Of a stretch of DNA of 64,000 nucleotides, positions 25,204 through 32,993 are shown piece by piece (the first letter of the stretch is position 1; every line of letters begins with the position of its first letter). The notes under the pieces are model-generated. The model was not told where the DNA came from. It did not search any database and worked only from the letters and a program-made list of their open reading frames with translations. The position numbers and the translations under genes were made by a program. The DNA is from Nocardioides sp. BP30 (lineage in GTDB: Bacteria > Actinomycetota > Actinomycetes > Propionibacteriales > Nocardioidaceae), in contig NZ_CP123620.1 of assembly GCF_029873215.1 (NCBI RefSeq), forward strand, positions 2,046,001 through 2,110,000. The letters run 5' to 3'.

Positions 25204-27357
25204 ATGGCATTGGCGATCACTGAGGACCACGAGGCACTCGCCCAGGTCGCGACGTCCTACCTCGAGCGCGTCGAAGCACGCGCCGCTGCGCGCGCCACCC
25301 TGGAGCAGGGCGCATCCGGCCTCCCGGACATGTGGACCACCGTCGCCCAGATGGGCTGGCTCGGCCTCCATCTCCGCGAGGAGTACGGCGGTTCCGGCTA
25401 CGGCCTCGCCGAGCTGGCCGTCGTCCTCGAGGGCCTGGGACACGAGCTGGCCCCCGGCCCCTTCCTGCCGACGGTGGCCTGTTCGGCGCTCGTCGCCGCG
25501 GCAGCGTCAGTGGACGTCCGAGCGGCTCTGCTGCCCGGCCTCGCCGACGGCACACGGGTCGGTGCCGTCGGACTAGCCCCCGGTCTGACCCTGTCCGCGG
25601 ACGGGCGGCTGGCGGGCGAGAGCCGGGCCGTGCTCGGGGCACCGGATGCGCACGTGCTGGGCCTCGTGGTCGGTGCGGACGTCGTGCTGATCGACACGGA
25701 CACCGCCGGTGTCGCCGTGCGCCCCGACGAAGGGCTCGACAGCACGCGCAGCATCGGGACGGTCGTGCTCGACTCGGTCCCGGTCGAGGAGGACCGGGTG
25801 CTGGTGGGCGCGGCCCGTCGCGCGGTCACGATCTTCCGCATCCTCATGGCCGCCGAGGGGCTCGGCAGCATCTTCGCCTGTGTCGAGTCGGCTACCTCCT
25901 ACGCCAAGGTGCGCGAGCAGTTCGGCCGCCCGATCGGCACCTTCCAAGCCGTGAAGCACCACCTGGCCAACATGCTGGTCGATGCCGAGCTGACGGCCGC
26001 GGCCACCTGGGATGCGGCCCGCTCCATCGACCTCGACGAGGCCTGGTTCGCCGCCGCTGTCGCGGCCACCCACACCGTCCGTGCCCAGGTGCAGACCGCC
26101 CGGCTCAACATTCAGCTCCACGGCGGCATCGGCTTCACCTGGGAGCACGATGCGCACCTGTACCTTCGTCGTGCCGAGACGGTCGCCGCGCTGCTGCGCG
26201 ATGGGCGCGACCCGGTCGCCGACGTGGTGGAGGCACACCGGACCGGCACGAACCATGGCGCTCTGTTCGAGCTTCCGGCGGAGTCGGAGTCGTACCGCGC
26301 CGAGGCGCGCGTGGCTGCCGCGAAGGCCCGGAGCCTTGCCGAGGAGGAGCGTCGGAGCTTCCTCGTGGACAGTGGTTACCTGGTCCCGCACTGGCGCGCG
26401 CCCTGGGGGCGTGGCGCCGGCGTCGTCGAGCAGCTCGTGATCGAGGAAGAGTTCGCGGGCATCGACATCCCCGACACCGGCATCTCCGGCTGGATCAGCC
26501 TGACCATCTCGCAGGAGGGCACCGAGGAGCAGCAGGCGCGCTGGATCGACGACGTCCTGCGAGGTCGCACCAACTGGTGCCAGCTCTTCAGCGAGCCGGA
26601 CGCCGGCTCGGACGCGGCAGCGGTCCGCACGGCCGGCAGACGCGTCGACGGTGGCTGGATCGTCAACGGCCAGAAGGTCTGGACGAGTACGGCGGCCAGC
26701 TGCCAGTGGGGGCTCGCCACGGTCCGCACCGACCCGACGGCGGCCAAGCACGCCGGCGTCACGATGATGGCGATCGACATGGGCCACCCCGGCGTCGAGG
26801 TCCGGCCGCTGCGCGAGCTCAACGGCGACGCGCTCTTCAACGAGGTCTTTCTCACCGACGTCTTCGTGCCCGACGCCGACGTCGTGGGCGATGAGGGTGC
26901 CGGGTGGAAGGTCGCGCGGGCGACCCTCGGCAACGAGCGCTTCTCGATCGGCGGCGGCAGCGGCTCGATCGCCTACCGGGTCGATGATCTGATGGAGCTG
27001 CTCGACAAGACCGCAGGCCTGCCGGCCTACGCCGAGCACGAGGTGGGTCTCGTGCTGGTGGAGGCGCACACGCTCCGCCTGCTCAATCTGCGCCAGGCCT
27101 CGCGCGCCCTCGCGGGCGTGCGCGGCGGCCCGGAGGCCAACATCACCAAGCTGGTGAAGGCGGAGCACTCCCAGCGGCTGACCAACCTGGCCATGCATCT
27201 GGCAGGCACGGCCGCCGTCACCGGCCACCGGCCCGAGGTCACGAACGAGTATCTGTTCTCGCGGTGCCTGACGATCGCCGGCGGCACCTCGGAGATCATG
27301 CGCAACACGATCGCCGAGCGGCTGTTGGGTCTTCCGCGCGACCCGCTCGCCCGATGA
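25204..27357 (+). CDS. double-length fused acyl-CoA dehydrogenase, FadE34-like (717 aa)
   Basis: Two ACAD modules in one chain. Residues 1 to ~360 carry REQFGRPIGTFQAVKHH and QLHGGIGFTWEHDAHLYLRRA. Residues ~370-717 carry LFSEPDAGSDAAAVR, VNGQKVWTSTA and CLTIAGGTSEIMRNTIAERLLG. Mycobacterial FadE34 (cholesterol side-chain beta-oxidation) has the same fused layout and nearly the same length; most steroid ACADs instead pair two separate subunits. The classical YEGT catalytic glutamate reads AGGT at residues 692-695, and the first half has no EGT either, so the base must lie elsewhere, as proposed for such heteromeric enzymes. The next gene overlaps by 4 bp. Confidence 0.88.
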   Translation: MALAITEDHEALAQVATSYLERVEARAAARATLEQGASGLPDMWTTVAQMGWLGLHLREEYGGSGYGLAELAVVLEGLGHELAPGPFLPTVACSALVAAAASVDVRAALLPGLADGTRVGAVGLAPGLTLSADGRLAGESRAVLGAPDAHVLGLVVGADVVLIDTDTAGVAVRPDEGLDSTRSIGTVVLDSVPVEEDRVLVGAARRAVTIFRILMAAEGLGSIFACVESATSYAKVREQFGRPIGTFQAVKHHLANMLVDAELTAAATWDAARSIDLDEAWFAAAVAATHTVRAQVQTARLNIQLHGGIGFTWEHDAHLYLRRAETVAALLRDGRDPVADVVEAHRTGTNHGALFELPAESESYRAEARVAAAKARSLAEEERRSFLVDSGYLVPHWRAPWGRGAGVVEQLVIEEEFAGIDIPDTGISGWISLTISQEGTEEQQARWIDDVLRGRTNWCQLFSEPDAGSDAAAVRTAGRRVDGGWIVNGQKVWTSTAASCQWGLATVRTDPTAAKHAGVTMMAIDMGHPGVEVRPLRELNGDALFNEVFLTDVFVPDADVVGDEGAGWKVARATLGNERFSIGGGSGSIAYRVDDLMELLDKTAGLPAYAEHEVGLVLVEAHTLRLLNLRQASRALAGVRGGPEANITKLVKAEHSQRLTNLAMHLAGTAAVTGHRPEVTNEYLFSRCLTIAGGTSEIMRNTIAERLLGLPRDPLAR

Positions 27358-27384
27358 GCGAGATGAGCGAGATGAGCGAGATGA
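27354..27384 (+). repeat. 9-bp tandem repeat (ATGAGCGAG) at a gene start
   Basis: Three exact copies plus the first part of a fourth. Each copy brings a new in-frame ATG. Slippage would change the number of N-terminal MSE units without shifting the frame. Confidence 0.8.
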
Positions 27385-28601
27385 GCGCCGTGGGCCTCGC
27401 CGGGACCGCTGCCGCGCCTGCCGCGCTGCCACTCGCCGGGCTCACCGTCGTCAGCCTCGAGCAGGCGGTGGCTGCGCCGTACGCCACCCGCCAGCTCGCC
27501 GACCTCGGTGCCCGCGTGATCAAGATCGAGCGGCCCGACGGAGGCGACTTCGCGCGCGGCTACGACGACACGGTGCATGGGGAGTCGAGCTACTTCGTGT
27601 GGCTCAACCGGTCGAAGGAGTCGTTGTCCCTCGATCTGAAGTCGCTGGAGGGCCGCCGGATCCTTCGGGAGCTGCTCGACGAGGCTGACGTCTTCGTCCA
27701 GAACCTGGGTCCGGGCGCCACCGCCCGGATGGGCCTGGCGGCGGCGGACCTGGCCCGGACCCATCCGCGGTTGATCGTGTGTGACATCTCCGGCTACGGG
27801 CTCGACGGCCCGTGGCGGGACCGCAAGGCCTACGACCTGCTGGTGCAGGCGGAGGCCGGCCTGCTGTCGGTCACCGGTTCGGAGGAGGAGGTCGCGAAGG
27901 CCGGCATCTCGGTGGCGGACATCGCGGCGGGCAGCTTCGCCTACTCCGGCATCCTCGCGGCGCTCTACACGCGGACGACGACGGGGCGCGCACCGGCTGT
28001 GTCGGTCTCGCTCTTCGAGGCCCTCGTGGAGTGGATGGGGTCGCCCGCCTACTACACGCGGTACGGCGGCAGCAGCCCGCGCCGCACGGGCGCGCGGCAC
28101 GCCACGATCGCACCCTATGGACCCTTCGCCGCGAGTGACGGGGAGTCGGTGCTGCTCGCCGTCCAGAACCAGCGGGAGTGGCTGCGCCTGTGTGCCGAGG
28201 TCCTCGAGGTCGCCGACCTCGCCGGTGAAGCGCGTTTCGCGCGCAATCCGGACCGGGTCGCCCATCGTGAGGAACTCGAGGCGATCATCGCCGCGCGTAC
28301 GGCGGAGTTCACGGCCGACGAGCTGGAGAAGCGGCTGGAGGCTGCAGGCATCGCCCACGCGCGCATGAACACGATGGACGAGCTGTGGGCCCATCCCGTC
28401 CTGGCCGGCCGCAAGCGGTGGCGGGAGGTGGACACGCCGGGCGGCGAGGTCGACGCGTTGCTGCCGCCGGCGACGCTGTCCGGCGTGGAGCCGAGGATGG
28501 CGGCGGTGCCGAGCGCCGGCGCTCACAGCGAGACGATCCTCGCCGCGTTGGGCCGGACGCCGGCCGAGATCGCGGAGCTACGGGAGGCGGGGGTCATCTG
28601 A
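27354..28601 (+). CDS. CaiB/BaiF class III CoA-transferase (415 aa)
   Basis: A class III (formyl-CoA transferase type) enzyme that moves CoA between carboxylates, or a racemase relative. It has LTVVSLEQAVAAPYATRQLADLGARVIKIERPDGGDFAR, LNRSKESLSLDLKS and DLLVQAEAGLLSVTG, all usual for the family. The catalytic Asp region is LLVQAEAG onward, but I cannot place the Asp with certainty. The gene starts inside the stop of the fused ACAD. Its first 12 codons are a 9-bp tandem repeat giving MSEMSEMSEMSA, so four in-frame ATG codons compete as starts; only the first overlaps the upstream stop. Confidence 0.88.
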   Translation: MSEMSEMSEMSAVGLAGTAAAPAALPLAGLTVVSLEQAVAAPYATRQLADLGARVIKIERPDGGDFARGYDDTVHGESSYFVWLNRSKESLSLDLKSLEGRRILRELLDEADVFVQNLGPGATARMGLAAADLARTHPRLIVCDISGYGLDGPWRDRKAYDLLVQAEAGLLSVTGSEEEVAKAGISVADIAAGSFAYSGILAALYTRTTTGRAPAVSVSLFEALVEWMGSPAYYTRYGGSSPRRTGARHATIAPYGPFAASDGESVLLAVQNQREWLRLCAEVLEVADLAGEARFARNPDRVAHREELEAIIAARTAEFTADELEKRLEAAGIAHARMNTMDELWAHPVLAGRKRWREVDTPGGEVDALLPPATLSGVEPRMAAVPSAGAHSETILAALGRTPAEIAELREAGVI

Positions 28602-28616
28602 CCCCCGCCCCGCGGG

Positions 28617-29387
28617 TCACTTGGGCTGGAAGCGCAGCGCACCGTCGATGCGGATGACCTCGCCGTTGAGGTAGTCGTTCTCGGCGATGTGGGCGACGAG
28701 CGCGGCATACTCCGCCGGGCTGCCCATCCGGTTCGGGAACGGCACGGCGGAGCCCCAGAACTTCTCCGCCTCCTCGCGCTCCATCTTGAACGCCGGTGTG
28801 AAGAACGTGCCGGGAGCGATCGCCATCACCCGGATCCCGAGCTTGGACAGGTCGCGCGCTGCCGGGACCGTCAGTCCGACGACCCCGCCCTTCGCCGCGG
28901 AGTAGGCCGTCTGCCCGATCTGGCCCTCGAAGGCGGCGATGCTGGCGGTGTTGATGACGACGCCTCGGCAGCCGCCGGCGTCCGGCTCGTTCTTCGCCAT
29001 CTCGGCCGCACCGAGCCGCAGCACGTTGAACGTGCCGTTGAGGAACAGGTTGATGTACCACTGGAACTGGTCGAAGGGTGCGGGCTCGCCGTCGCGGCCC
29101 ACCACCCGGGACGCGCCCGCGCCGCCGCCGTGGGCGTTGACCAGGACCCGCAGCGGTGCCCGCTCGGATGCGGCCCGGAGAGCGTCCTTGACGCTCGCCT
29201 CGTCCAAGACGTCGGTGCGGACGTAGGTCACGTCGCCACCGAGCTCGGCTGCCAGCGCCTTACCGCCGTCGTCGTTCAGATCGGCGATCACCACCGCCGC
29301 GCCGAGGCCGGCCAGCTTGCGGACGGTGGCCTCGCCCAGGCCCCCTGCGCCTCCGGTCACGACCGCCGATGCCTGGCTGATGTCCAT
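28617..29387 (-). CDS. short-chain dehydrogenase, 3-hydroxyacyl-CoA dehydrogenase (HSD10) type (256 aa)
   Basis: NAD-dependent SDR. It contains TGGAGGLGEATVRKLAGLGA (cofactor loop), IADLNDDGG (acid after beta-2, favouring NAD), VNAHGGGAG, VINTASIAAFEG, the YSAAKGG active site with both Tyr and Lys, and FFTPAFKMER late in the chain. Related enzymes of the HSD17B10 class oxidise 3-hydroxy (2-methyl)acyl-CoA, which suits a branched substrate. ATG 29387 was chosen for its normal N-terminus MDISQASAVVTGG and a GAGAGGAC upstream. The convergent upstream neighbour ends 15 bp away; both stop codons lie in a small inverted repeat. Confidence 0.87.
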   Translation of the reverse strand: MDISQASAVVTGGAGGLGEATVRKLAGLGAAVVIADLNDDGGKALAAELGGDVTYVRTDVLDEASVKDALRAASERAPLRVLVNAHGGGAGASRVVGRDGEPAPFDQFQWYINLFLNGTFNVLRLGAAEMAKNEPDAGGCRGVVINTASIAAFEGQIGQTAYSAAKGGVVGLTVPAARDLSKLGIRVMAIAPGTFFTPAFKMEREEAEKFWGSAVPFPNRMGSPAEYAALVAHIAENDYLNGEVIRIDGALRFQPK

Positions 29388-29443
29388 GTCCTGTGTCCTC
29401 TCGTATCCCGTCGGGAGGGGGTGTCCCCGCCCGCACGTAAACA

Positions 29444-29457
29444 TGACACAGGCGTCA
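29444..29457 (-). promoter_or_regulatory. operator-like site TGACA-CAGG-CGTCA before the SDR gene
   Basis: Four of five positions are symmetric, and it is continued by GATT as in the strong half TGTCAGAT. It is 56 bp upstream of the SDR start (29387) and ~75 bp downstream of the double-TetR stop. Confidence 0.55.
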
Positions 29458-29530
29458 GATTGAATCAAGAGAACCGGGCATGATGCGAAGGGGGAACGGA
29501 GCTCGCTTCATCCATGCGGAGAACGAAGTG

Positions 29531-30859
29531 TCAGATGACGTGGCTGAAGAACCCGCGCTTGAGGCATGCGACGAGGAGGTCGATGATCTCCTCCTCGGTG
29601 GCGTCCGGTGCCATCTCGCGCAGTGCCTCGGGCAGTCGGGTGATCACCGCGCGGAAGATCAGCGCTCCACAGACCGGGTCGAACGGGTAGCTGCGCTGCA
29701 CCGGCGTGAGGGCCGCTTCGAGTGCCAGGTCCATGGTCGCCTGGGCGTGCGCGCCGACGGCGATGACGAGTTCGTCGTCCGTCGTGCGCTCGGTCCATAC
29801 GTCGATGGATCCGCTGTAGGTCGCCATGTAGGCCATGAAGTCGTGGAGCCAGGCGCGGAGGTCGGCGTCGTCGTCGGCGGTCAGATCGATCTGCCGGATG
29901 CGGTCGGCAAGCGCGTGTGCCTTGGCGGCCGCCTCCACTGTCACGACGACGAGAAGATCCTGCTTCTCGCTGAAGTACTTGTAGAAGGTGCCGCGCGCGA
30001 AGCCGGCCGCGGCGACGATGTCGTCCACGCTGGTACGGAAGTAGCCCTTGCTCGCGAACTGCGCCGCGCCGGCGTCGACCAGACTCCGCACGGTGGTGGC
30101 GGCGCGCTTGCTCAGCCCGCGGCCGCGTTCCTCGATCGAGAGCCCTTGGGTCGAGGGCGCCGGGGGAGGCTCGATGGGACTGGATCCGACAGCGCGATGG
30201 GCGAGGCTGGTGAGCACGGGATCCGGCGTCTGGGGGAAGACGAGCTGCTGGAGGAACAGGGAGAGATTGGAGATCATGACCTCGGGGTCGACGTCATAGA
30301 TCCGACCGGTGTGCTGGAAGAGATTGAGCCGGTGGACCAGAGCGCTCACGATGGTCGCGGCCGTCACGGGATCGATCCCGTCGACGGATGCCTCCTCCAG
30401 ACGCGCTGCCAGTCGCTTGTTGTACTCGGTGATGAACCCGAGGACCTCGGGGCGGACCTCGTCGTCGACCGACGCGACGACTGCCCATTGGACGAACATG
30501 GTGTTGTACTTCTCGAAGACCCAGCTCCACTCGCCGAGCCACCAGTGCAGATTGTCCAGACCGATGTCGGTGGGCCCCAGCTGGCCGATCCGGCGCGCGA
30601 CCCGGATCAACGCCGCTGCGCACTCGTTGAGGAGCTCGACGAAGATCTCGTCCTTGCCGGGGAAGTACTGGTACAGCGTGGCGCGGGAGACGTCGGCAGC
30701 CTTGGCGATCGCATCGACCGAGGTGTTGAAGAAGCCCTGGTCGGCGAAGAGCCGGAGCGAGACGTCGACGATCTTACGGCGCGTATCGGCCCCACGGCGG
30801 CCGACCTCGGGGCTCGACGGGCCGTAGCTGGAGCGGCGTACGATCGTGTTATCTGACAT
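29531..30859 (-). CDS. double-length TetR-family regulator with two DNA-binding modules (442 aa)
   Basis: Two complete TetR modules in one chain. Module 1 has its helix-turn-helix at about residues 27-73 (RRKIVDVSLRLFADQGFF, then VSRATLYQYFPGKDEI). Module 2 has its own at about residues 254-300 (TVRSLVDAGAAQFASKGYF, then FARGTFYKYFSEKQDL). Each is followed by a ligand-domain-sized helical region, with a Pro/Ser-rich linker near residue 235. Ordinary TetR proteins are ~200 residues and dimerise, so this one may act as a built-in heterodimer. An operator-like motif covers its own start codon, which suggests autoregulation, and similar motifs recur at a dozen catabolic promoters. It is the best candidate for their regulator. 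Confidence 0.9.
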   Translation of the reverse strand: MSDNTIVRRSSYGPSSPEVGRRGADTRRKIVDVSLRLFADQGFFNTSVDAIAKAADVSRATLYQYFPGKDEIFVELLNECAAALIRVARRIGQLGPTDIGLDNLHWWLGEWSWVFEKYNTMFVQWAVVASVDDEVRPEVLGFITEYNKRLAARLEEASVDGIDPVTAATIVSALVHRLNLFQHTGRIYDVDPEVMISNLSLFLQQLVFPQTPDPVLTSLAHRAVGSSPIEPPPAPSTQGLSIEERGRGLSKRAATTVRSLVDAGAAQFASKGYFRTSVDDIVAAAGFARGTFYKYFSEKQDLLVVVTVEAAAKAHALADRIRQIDLTADDDADLRAWLHDFMAYMATYSGSIDVWTERTTDDELVIAVGAHAQATMDLALEAALTPVQRSYPFDPVCGALIFRAVITRLPEALREMAPDATEEEIIDLLVACLKRGFFSHVI

Positions 30860-30867
30860 AGCTGACC
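30854..30867 (-). promoter_or_regulatory. operator-like site TGACA-TAGC-TGACC covering the TetR start codon
   Basis: Strong half ATCTGACA with the second half TGACC. The start codon of the double TetR gene (30857-30859) lies inside the motif, the placement expected for tight autorepression. The core GACATAGCTG equals that of the 18820-18833 site. Confidence 0.6.
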
Positions 30868-30917
30868 AGCATAGGCGCAGTCTGCGCCGATCGCGCAGAA
30901 GCGCGGTGTGGCCCGCG

Positions 30918-31352
30918 TCATGCAGCGGCAGTCTCCGGGATGAGGAAGTCAGCGGAGCCGCTGATGGCGACGGCGCCAGTCTGACGCCTACAGGTGAGCG
31001 CGACGGTGATCAGACGGCCGCCGTCGGGTTGCTGCACGACCTTCTCGATCACGCCCTCGCAGGTGAGGACGTCGTCGGGCCACACCTGCTCGCGGAATCG
31101 GACCTGGAAGCGGCGCAGGTGCTCGGCTCCGAGCCAGTCGGTCGCGAAGGTCGCCACGAGAGCGGACTGGTGCATGCCCTGCGAGAAGACCGACGGGTTG
31201 CCGGCGGCCCGTGCCATCGTGTCGTCGTAGTGCATCGGATTGAGATCGCCCGACGCTCCCGAGTAGCGGACGAACATCTGGCGGGTCAGCGGACCGAAGT
31301 CACGCGGCGTGGCGGTGGTGCCCGGTGCGAGGTCCACGATCTGCTCGGTCAC
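30918..31352 (-). CDS. MaoC-family dehydratase, catalytic-type subunit (144 aa)
   Basis: A single hot-dog MaoC domain with the hydratase-2 signature GDLNPMHYDDTMAR (Asp and His of the usual active site), followed by SVFSQGMHQSALVATF. It hydrates a trans-enoyl-CoA to the 3-hydroxyacyl-CoA. The GTG start at 31352 overlaps the stop of the next upstream gene, which encodes the non-catalytic-looking partner. Together they resemble heterodimeric hydratases of the HadAB or ChsH type used for bulky acyl chains. It ends the operon 31798-30918 and is followed by the divergently placed TetR start region. Confidence 0.87.
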   Translation of the reverse strand: MTEQIVDLAPGTTATPRDFGPLTRQMFVRYSGASGDLNPMHYDDTMARAAGNPSVFSQGMHQSALVATFATDWLGAEHLRRFQVRFREQVWPDDVLTCEGVIEKVVQQPDGGRLITVALTCRRQTGAVAISGSADFLIPETAAA

Positions 31353-31798
31353 GAGGCGTCTCCTTTCGGGGCCGTCTGGATGAAGGTCGCGCGAGCTTCG
31401 GCGACCAGGTCGCCGGCGGCGTTGCGGAATTCGGTGACGACGACCGCGAAGTGCATCTCGCCGCCGCGCTTGCCCGGCTTGGCATAGCGGTCGACCAGGC
31501 GCTCCTGGGCGATCAGGCGGTCGCCTGCGCGGGGGAGAGCTCCGTGGAAGAGGTATTCCTGCTCACCGTGGAGCAGACGCCGCCGGTCGAAGCCCACCGT
31601 CACGCGGCTCCCGGGCGGTGCCCATGTCGTCGCGGTGGTGAGGAAGGTGGGCGGGATGATCGCCGCCGGCCCCTGATAGGCCGGATTGTCGGACTGCATC
31701 GCGGCTGCGAACTCGCGGATCTTGCCGCGCTCGACGTACACCTCGAACGGGGTGCCGACGGCCCCGACCGGCGAGGCCTCGGGGTTCGTTGTCGTCAT
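31349..31798 (-). CDS. MaoC-like N-terminal (FAS1-type) dehydratase partner subunit (149 aa)
   Basis: Resembles the N-terminal MaoC-like dehydratase domain: VGTPFEVYVERGKIREFAAA, IPPTFLTTATTW and LHGEQEYLFHGALPRAGDRL. The hydratase-2 Asp-x4-His signature is absent, as expected for the structural half of a heterodimer. It overlaps the catalytic-type partner by 4 bp and the upstream phosphotransferase gene by 4 bp, so equal, coupled synthesis is likely. The pair would hydrate an enoyl-CoA made by one of the ACADs. Confidence 0.85.
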   Translation of the reverse strand: MTTTNPEASPVGAVGTPFEVYVERGKIREFAAAMQSDNPAYQGPAAIIPPTFLTTATTWAPPGSRVTVGFDRRRLLHGEQEYLFHGALPRAGDRLIAQERLVDRYAKPGKRGGEMHFAVVVTEFRNAAGDLVAEARATFIQTAPKGDAS

Positions 31799-32916
31799 CG
31801 GATCGTGCTTCCTCTCTGATGCGCCCGGTACGCCGCCAGGTAGTCCTCGATCAGCGCGACGGCGGTGCGTGGATAGCTGTGGGCGGTCGCCGCGTCGAGT
31901 CCGTCGCGGATCAACAGGGCGGCGAGGCGATTGGTGATGAGGCTCAGGACGACTGCCGCGAGCAGTTGGTAATAGCCGATGTCACCGCTCAGCTTGCCGC
32001 CGAGCTCCTCGTAGCGCCGGATGATGCCCTCGTCGTCCGGCGTGCCGGGCTGCCGGGTGAAACCGAGGGCCTCGCACAGATAGCGCTCGAACATCAGCCA
32101 CCACCCGACATCGATGTCGGGCGGTCCCGTGGTCGCACCCTCCCAATCGAAGAGTGCGGCGACGCTGAGGTCGTCGGCGAAGCTGATGTTGCCCACCCGG
32201 GCGTCGCCCCAGACCACACCCTCGACGGCGGTGGCCGGCCGCGAGTCGACCAGGAGGTCGAGGGCCTGCCGGATCAGCTCGGTTCCGACGGCGAGGTCGT
32301 CGGCGCACCACGCGTGCCAGGCGACGACGCCGTCGAGATAGCGCTCCAGGGCCGTCGTGCCCGCCGGGTCGGCAGGACCGCGGAGATAGGCGAGGTCGCC
32401 GGGGTCGTCGATCGAGTGGACGGCGACCAACGACTCGAGTGCATGGTCGTACAGCCGGGCTCTCTCGGGCGCCGACAGGCTCGTGGTCCATCCCCGCTTG
32501 TGCCAGCTGGGCACGTCGGAGGGAACGCGGCCCGCGACCCTGTCCATGAGGTAGAACGGCGCTCCCAACACCGCAGGATCGGATTCGGTCGCCACGATCT
32601 CGGGCGTCCGCACGCCGGCGTGCCGCCCCAGCCGACGCATCACCTCGGCCTGGCGCAGAGCGTCGGGGGCCACGAAGACCTGGTGGACGTCGCTCTGCAG
32701 GCGAAGCACGAGTTCGCGGCTGACAGTGCCGCTGCTGCCGTCGGTCCAGGAGGCGGTGAAGAACGCGGTGGTCCCGGAGTAGCCGGCGTCGGGGGCCGTC
32801 AGGTCCGACAGCGTGAAGTCGCTATGACCCAGTGGAGCAAGACGCGAGGGCAGCCAGGCGAGCAGTGCGTCGCGAAGGCGCGTCTCGCGGGCCGCGCGGT
32901 CAGCGTGTCCGGCCAT
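31795..32916 (-). CDS. phosphotransferase-family protein (APH/ACAD10-like kinase fold) (373 aa)
   Basis: A protein-kinase-like (aminoglycoside phosphotransferase) fold. The catalytic loop reads VWGDARVGNISF, with the catalytic Asp and the metal-binding Asn, followed by DWEGATTGPPDIDVGWW, which holds the DxD-type metal residue. The His usually before GD is Trp here, as is common in the subgroup found with acyl-CoA dehydrogenases. In the animal protein ACAD10/11 a similar domain phosphorylates 4-hydroxyacyl-CoA before elimination, so a role in removing a hydroxyl is possible. The gene starts the hydratase operon; its promoter faces the divergent LLM gene. Confidence 0.83.
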   Translation of the reverse strand: MAGHADRAARETRLRDALLAWLPSRLAPLGHSDFTLSDLTAPDAGYSGTTAFFTASWTDGSSGTVSRELVLRLQSDVHQVFVAPDALRQAEVMRRLGRHAGVRTPEIVATESDPAVLGAPFYLMDRVAGRVPSDVPSWHKRGWTTSLSAPERARLYDHALESLVAVHSIDDPGDLAYLRGPADPAGTTALERYLDGVVAWHAWCADDLAVGTELIRQALDLLVDSRPATAVEGVVWGDARVGNISFADDLSVAALFDWEGATTGPPDIDVGWWLMFERYLCEALGFTRQPGTPDDEGIIRRYEELGGKLSGDIGYYQLLAAVVLSLITNRLAALLIRDGLDAATAHSYPRTAVALIEDYLAAYRAHQRGSTIR

Positions 32917-32969
32917 CGGAGTCCCTTCTCTCTTCGTCGGTCCGATCGGGGGACCTACTCCCCGTAGTT

Positions 32970-32983
32970 GACCATGACTGTCA
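32970..32983. promoter_or_regulatory. operator-like site GACCA-TGAC-TGTCA in a divergent promoter
   Basis: Strong half TGTCAGAAT with a weaker second half. It is 10 bp before the LLM start codon (32994) and 54 bp from the divergent phosphotransferase start. No Shine-Dalgarno is seen for the LLM gene, so it may be leaderless. Confidence 0.55.
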
Positions 32984-32993
32984 GAATAATGCC

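Noticed and set aside
28599..28619. Small inverted repeat TGACCC...GGGTCA between convergent genes
   Set aside because: Its arms are simply the two stop codons and neighbours (6 bp); too weak to call a terminator.
29529..29536. TGTCAGAT at the end of the double TetR gene
   Set aside because: Lone half-site overlapping the stop codon with no partner at the right distance.
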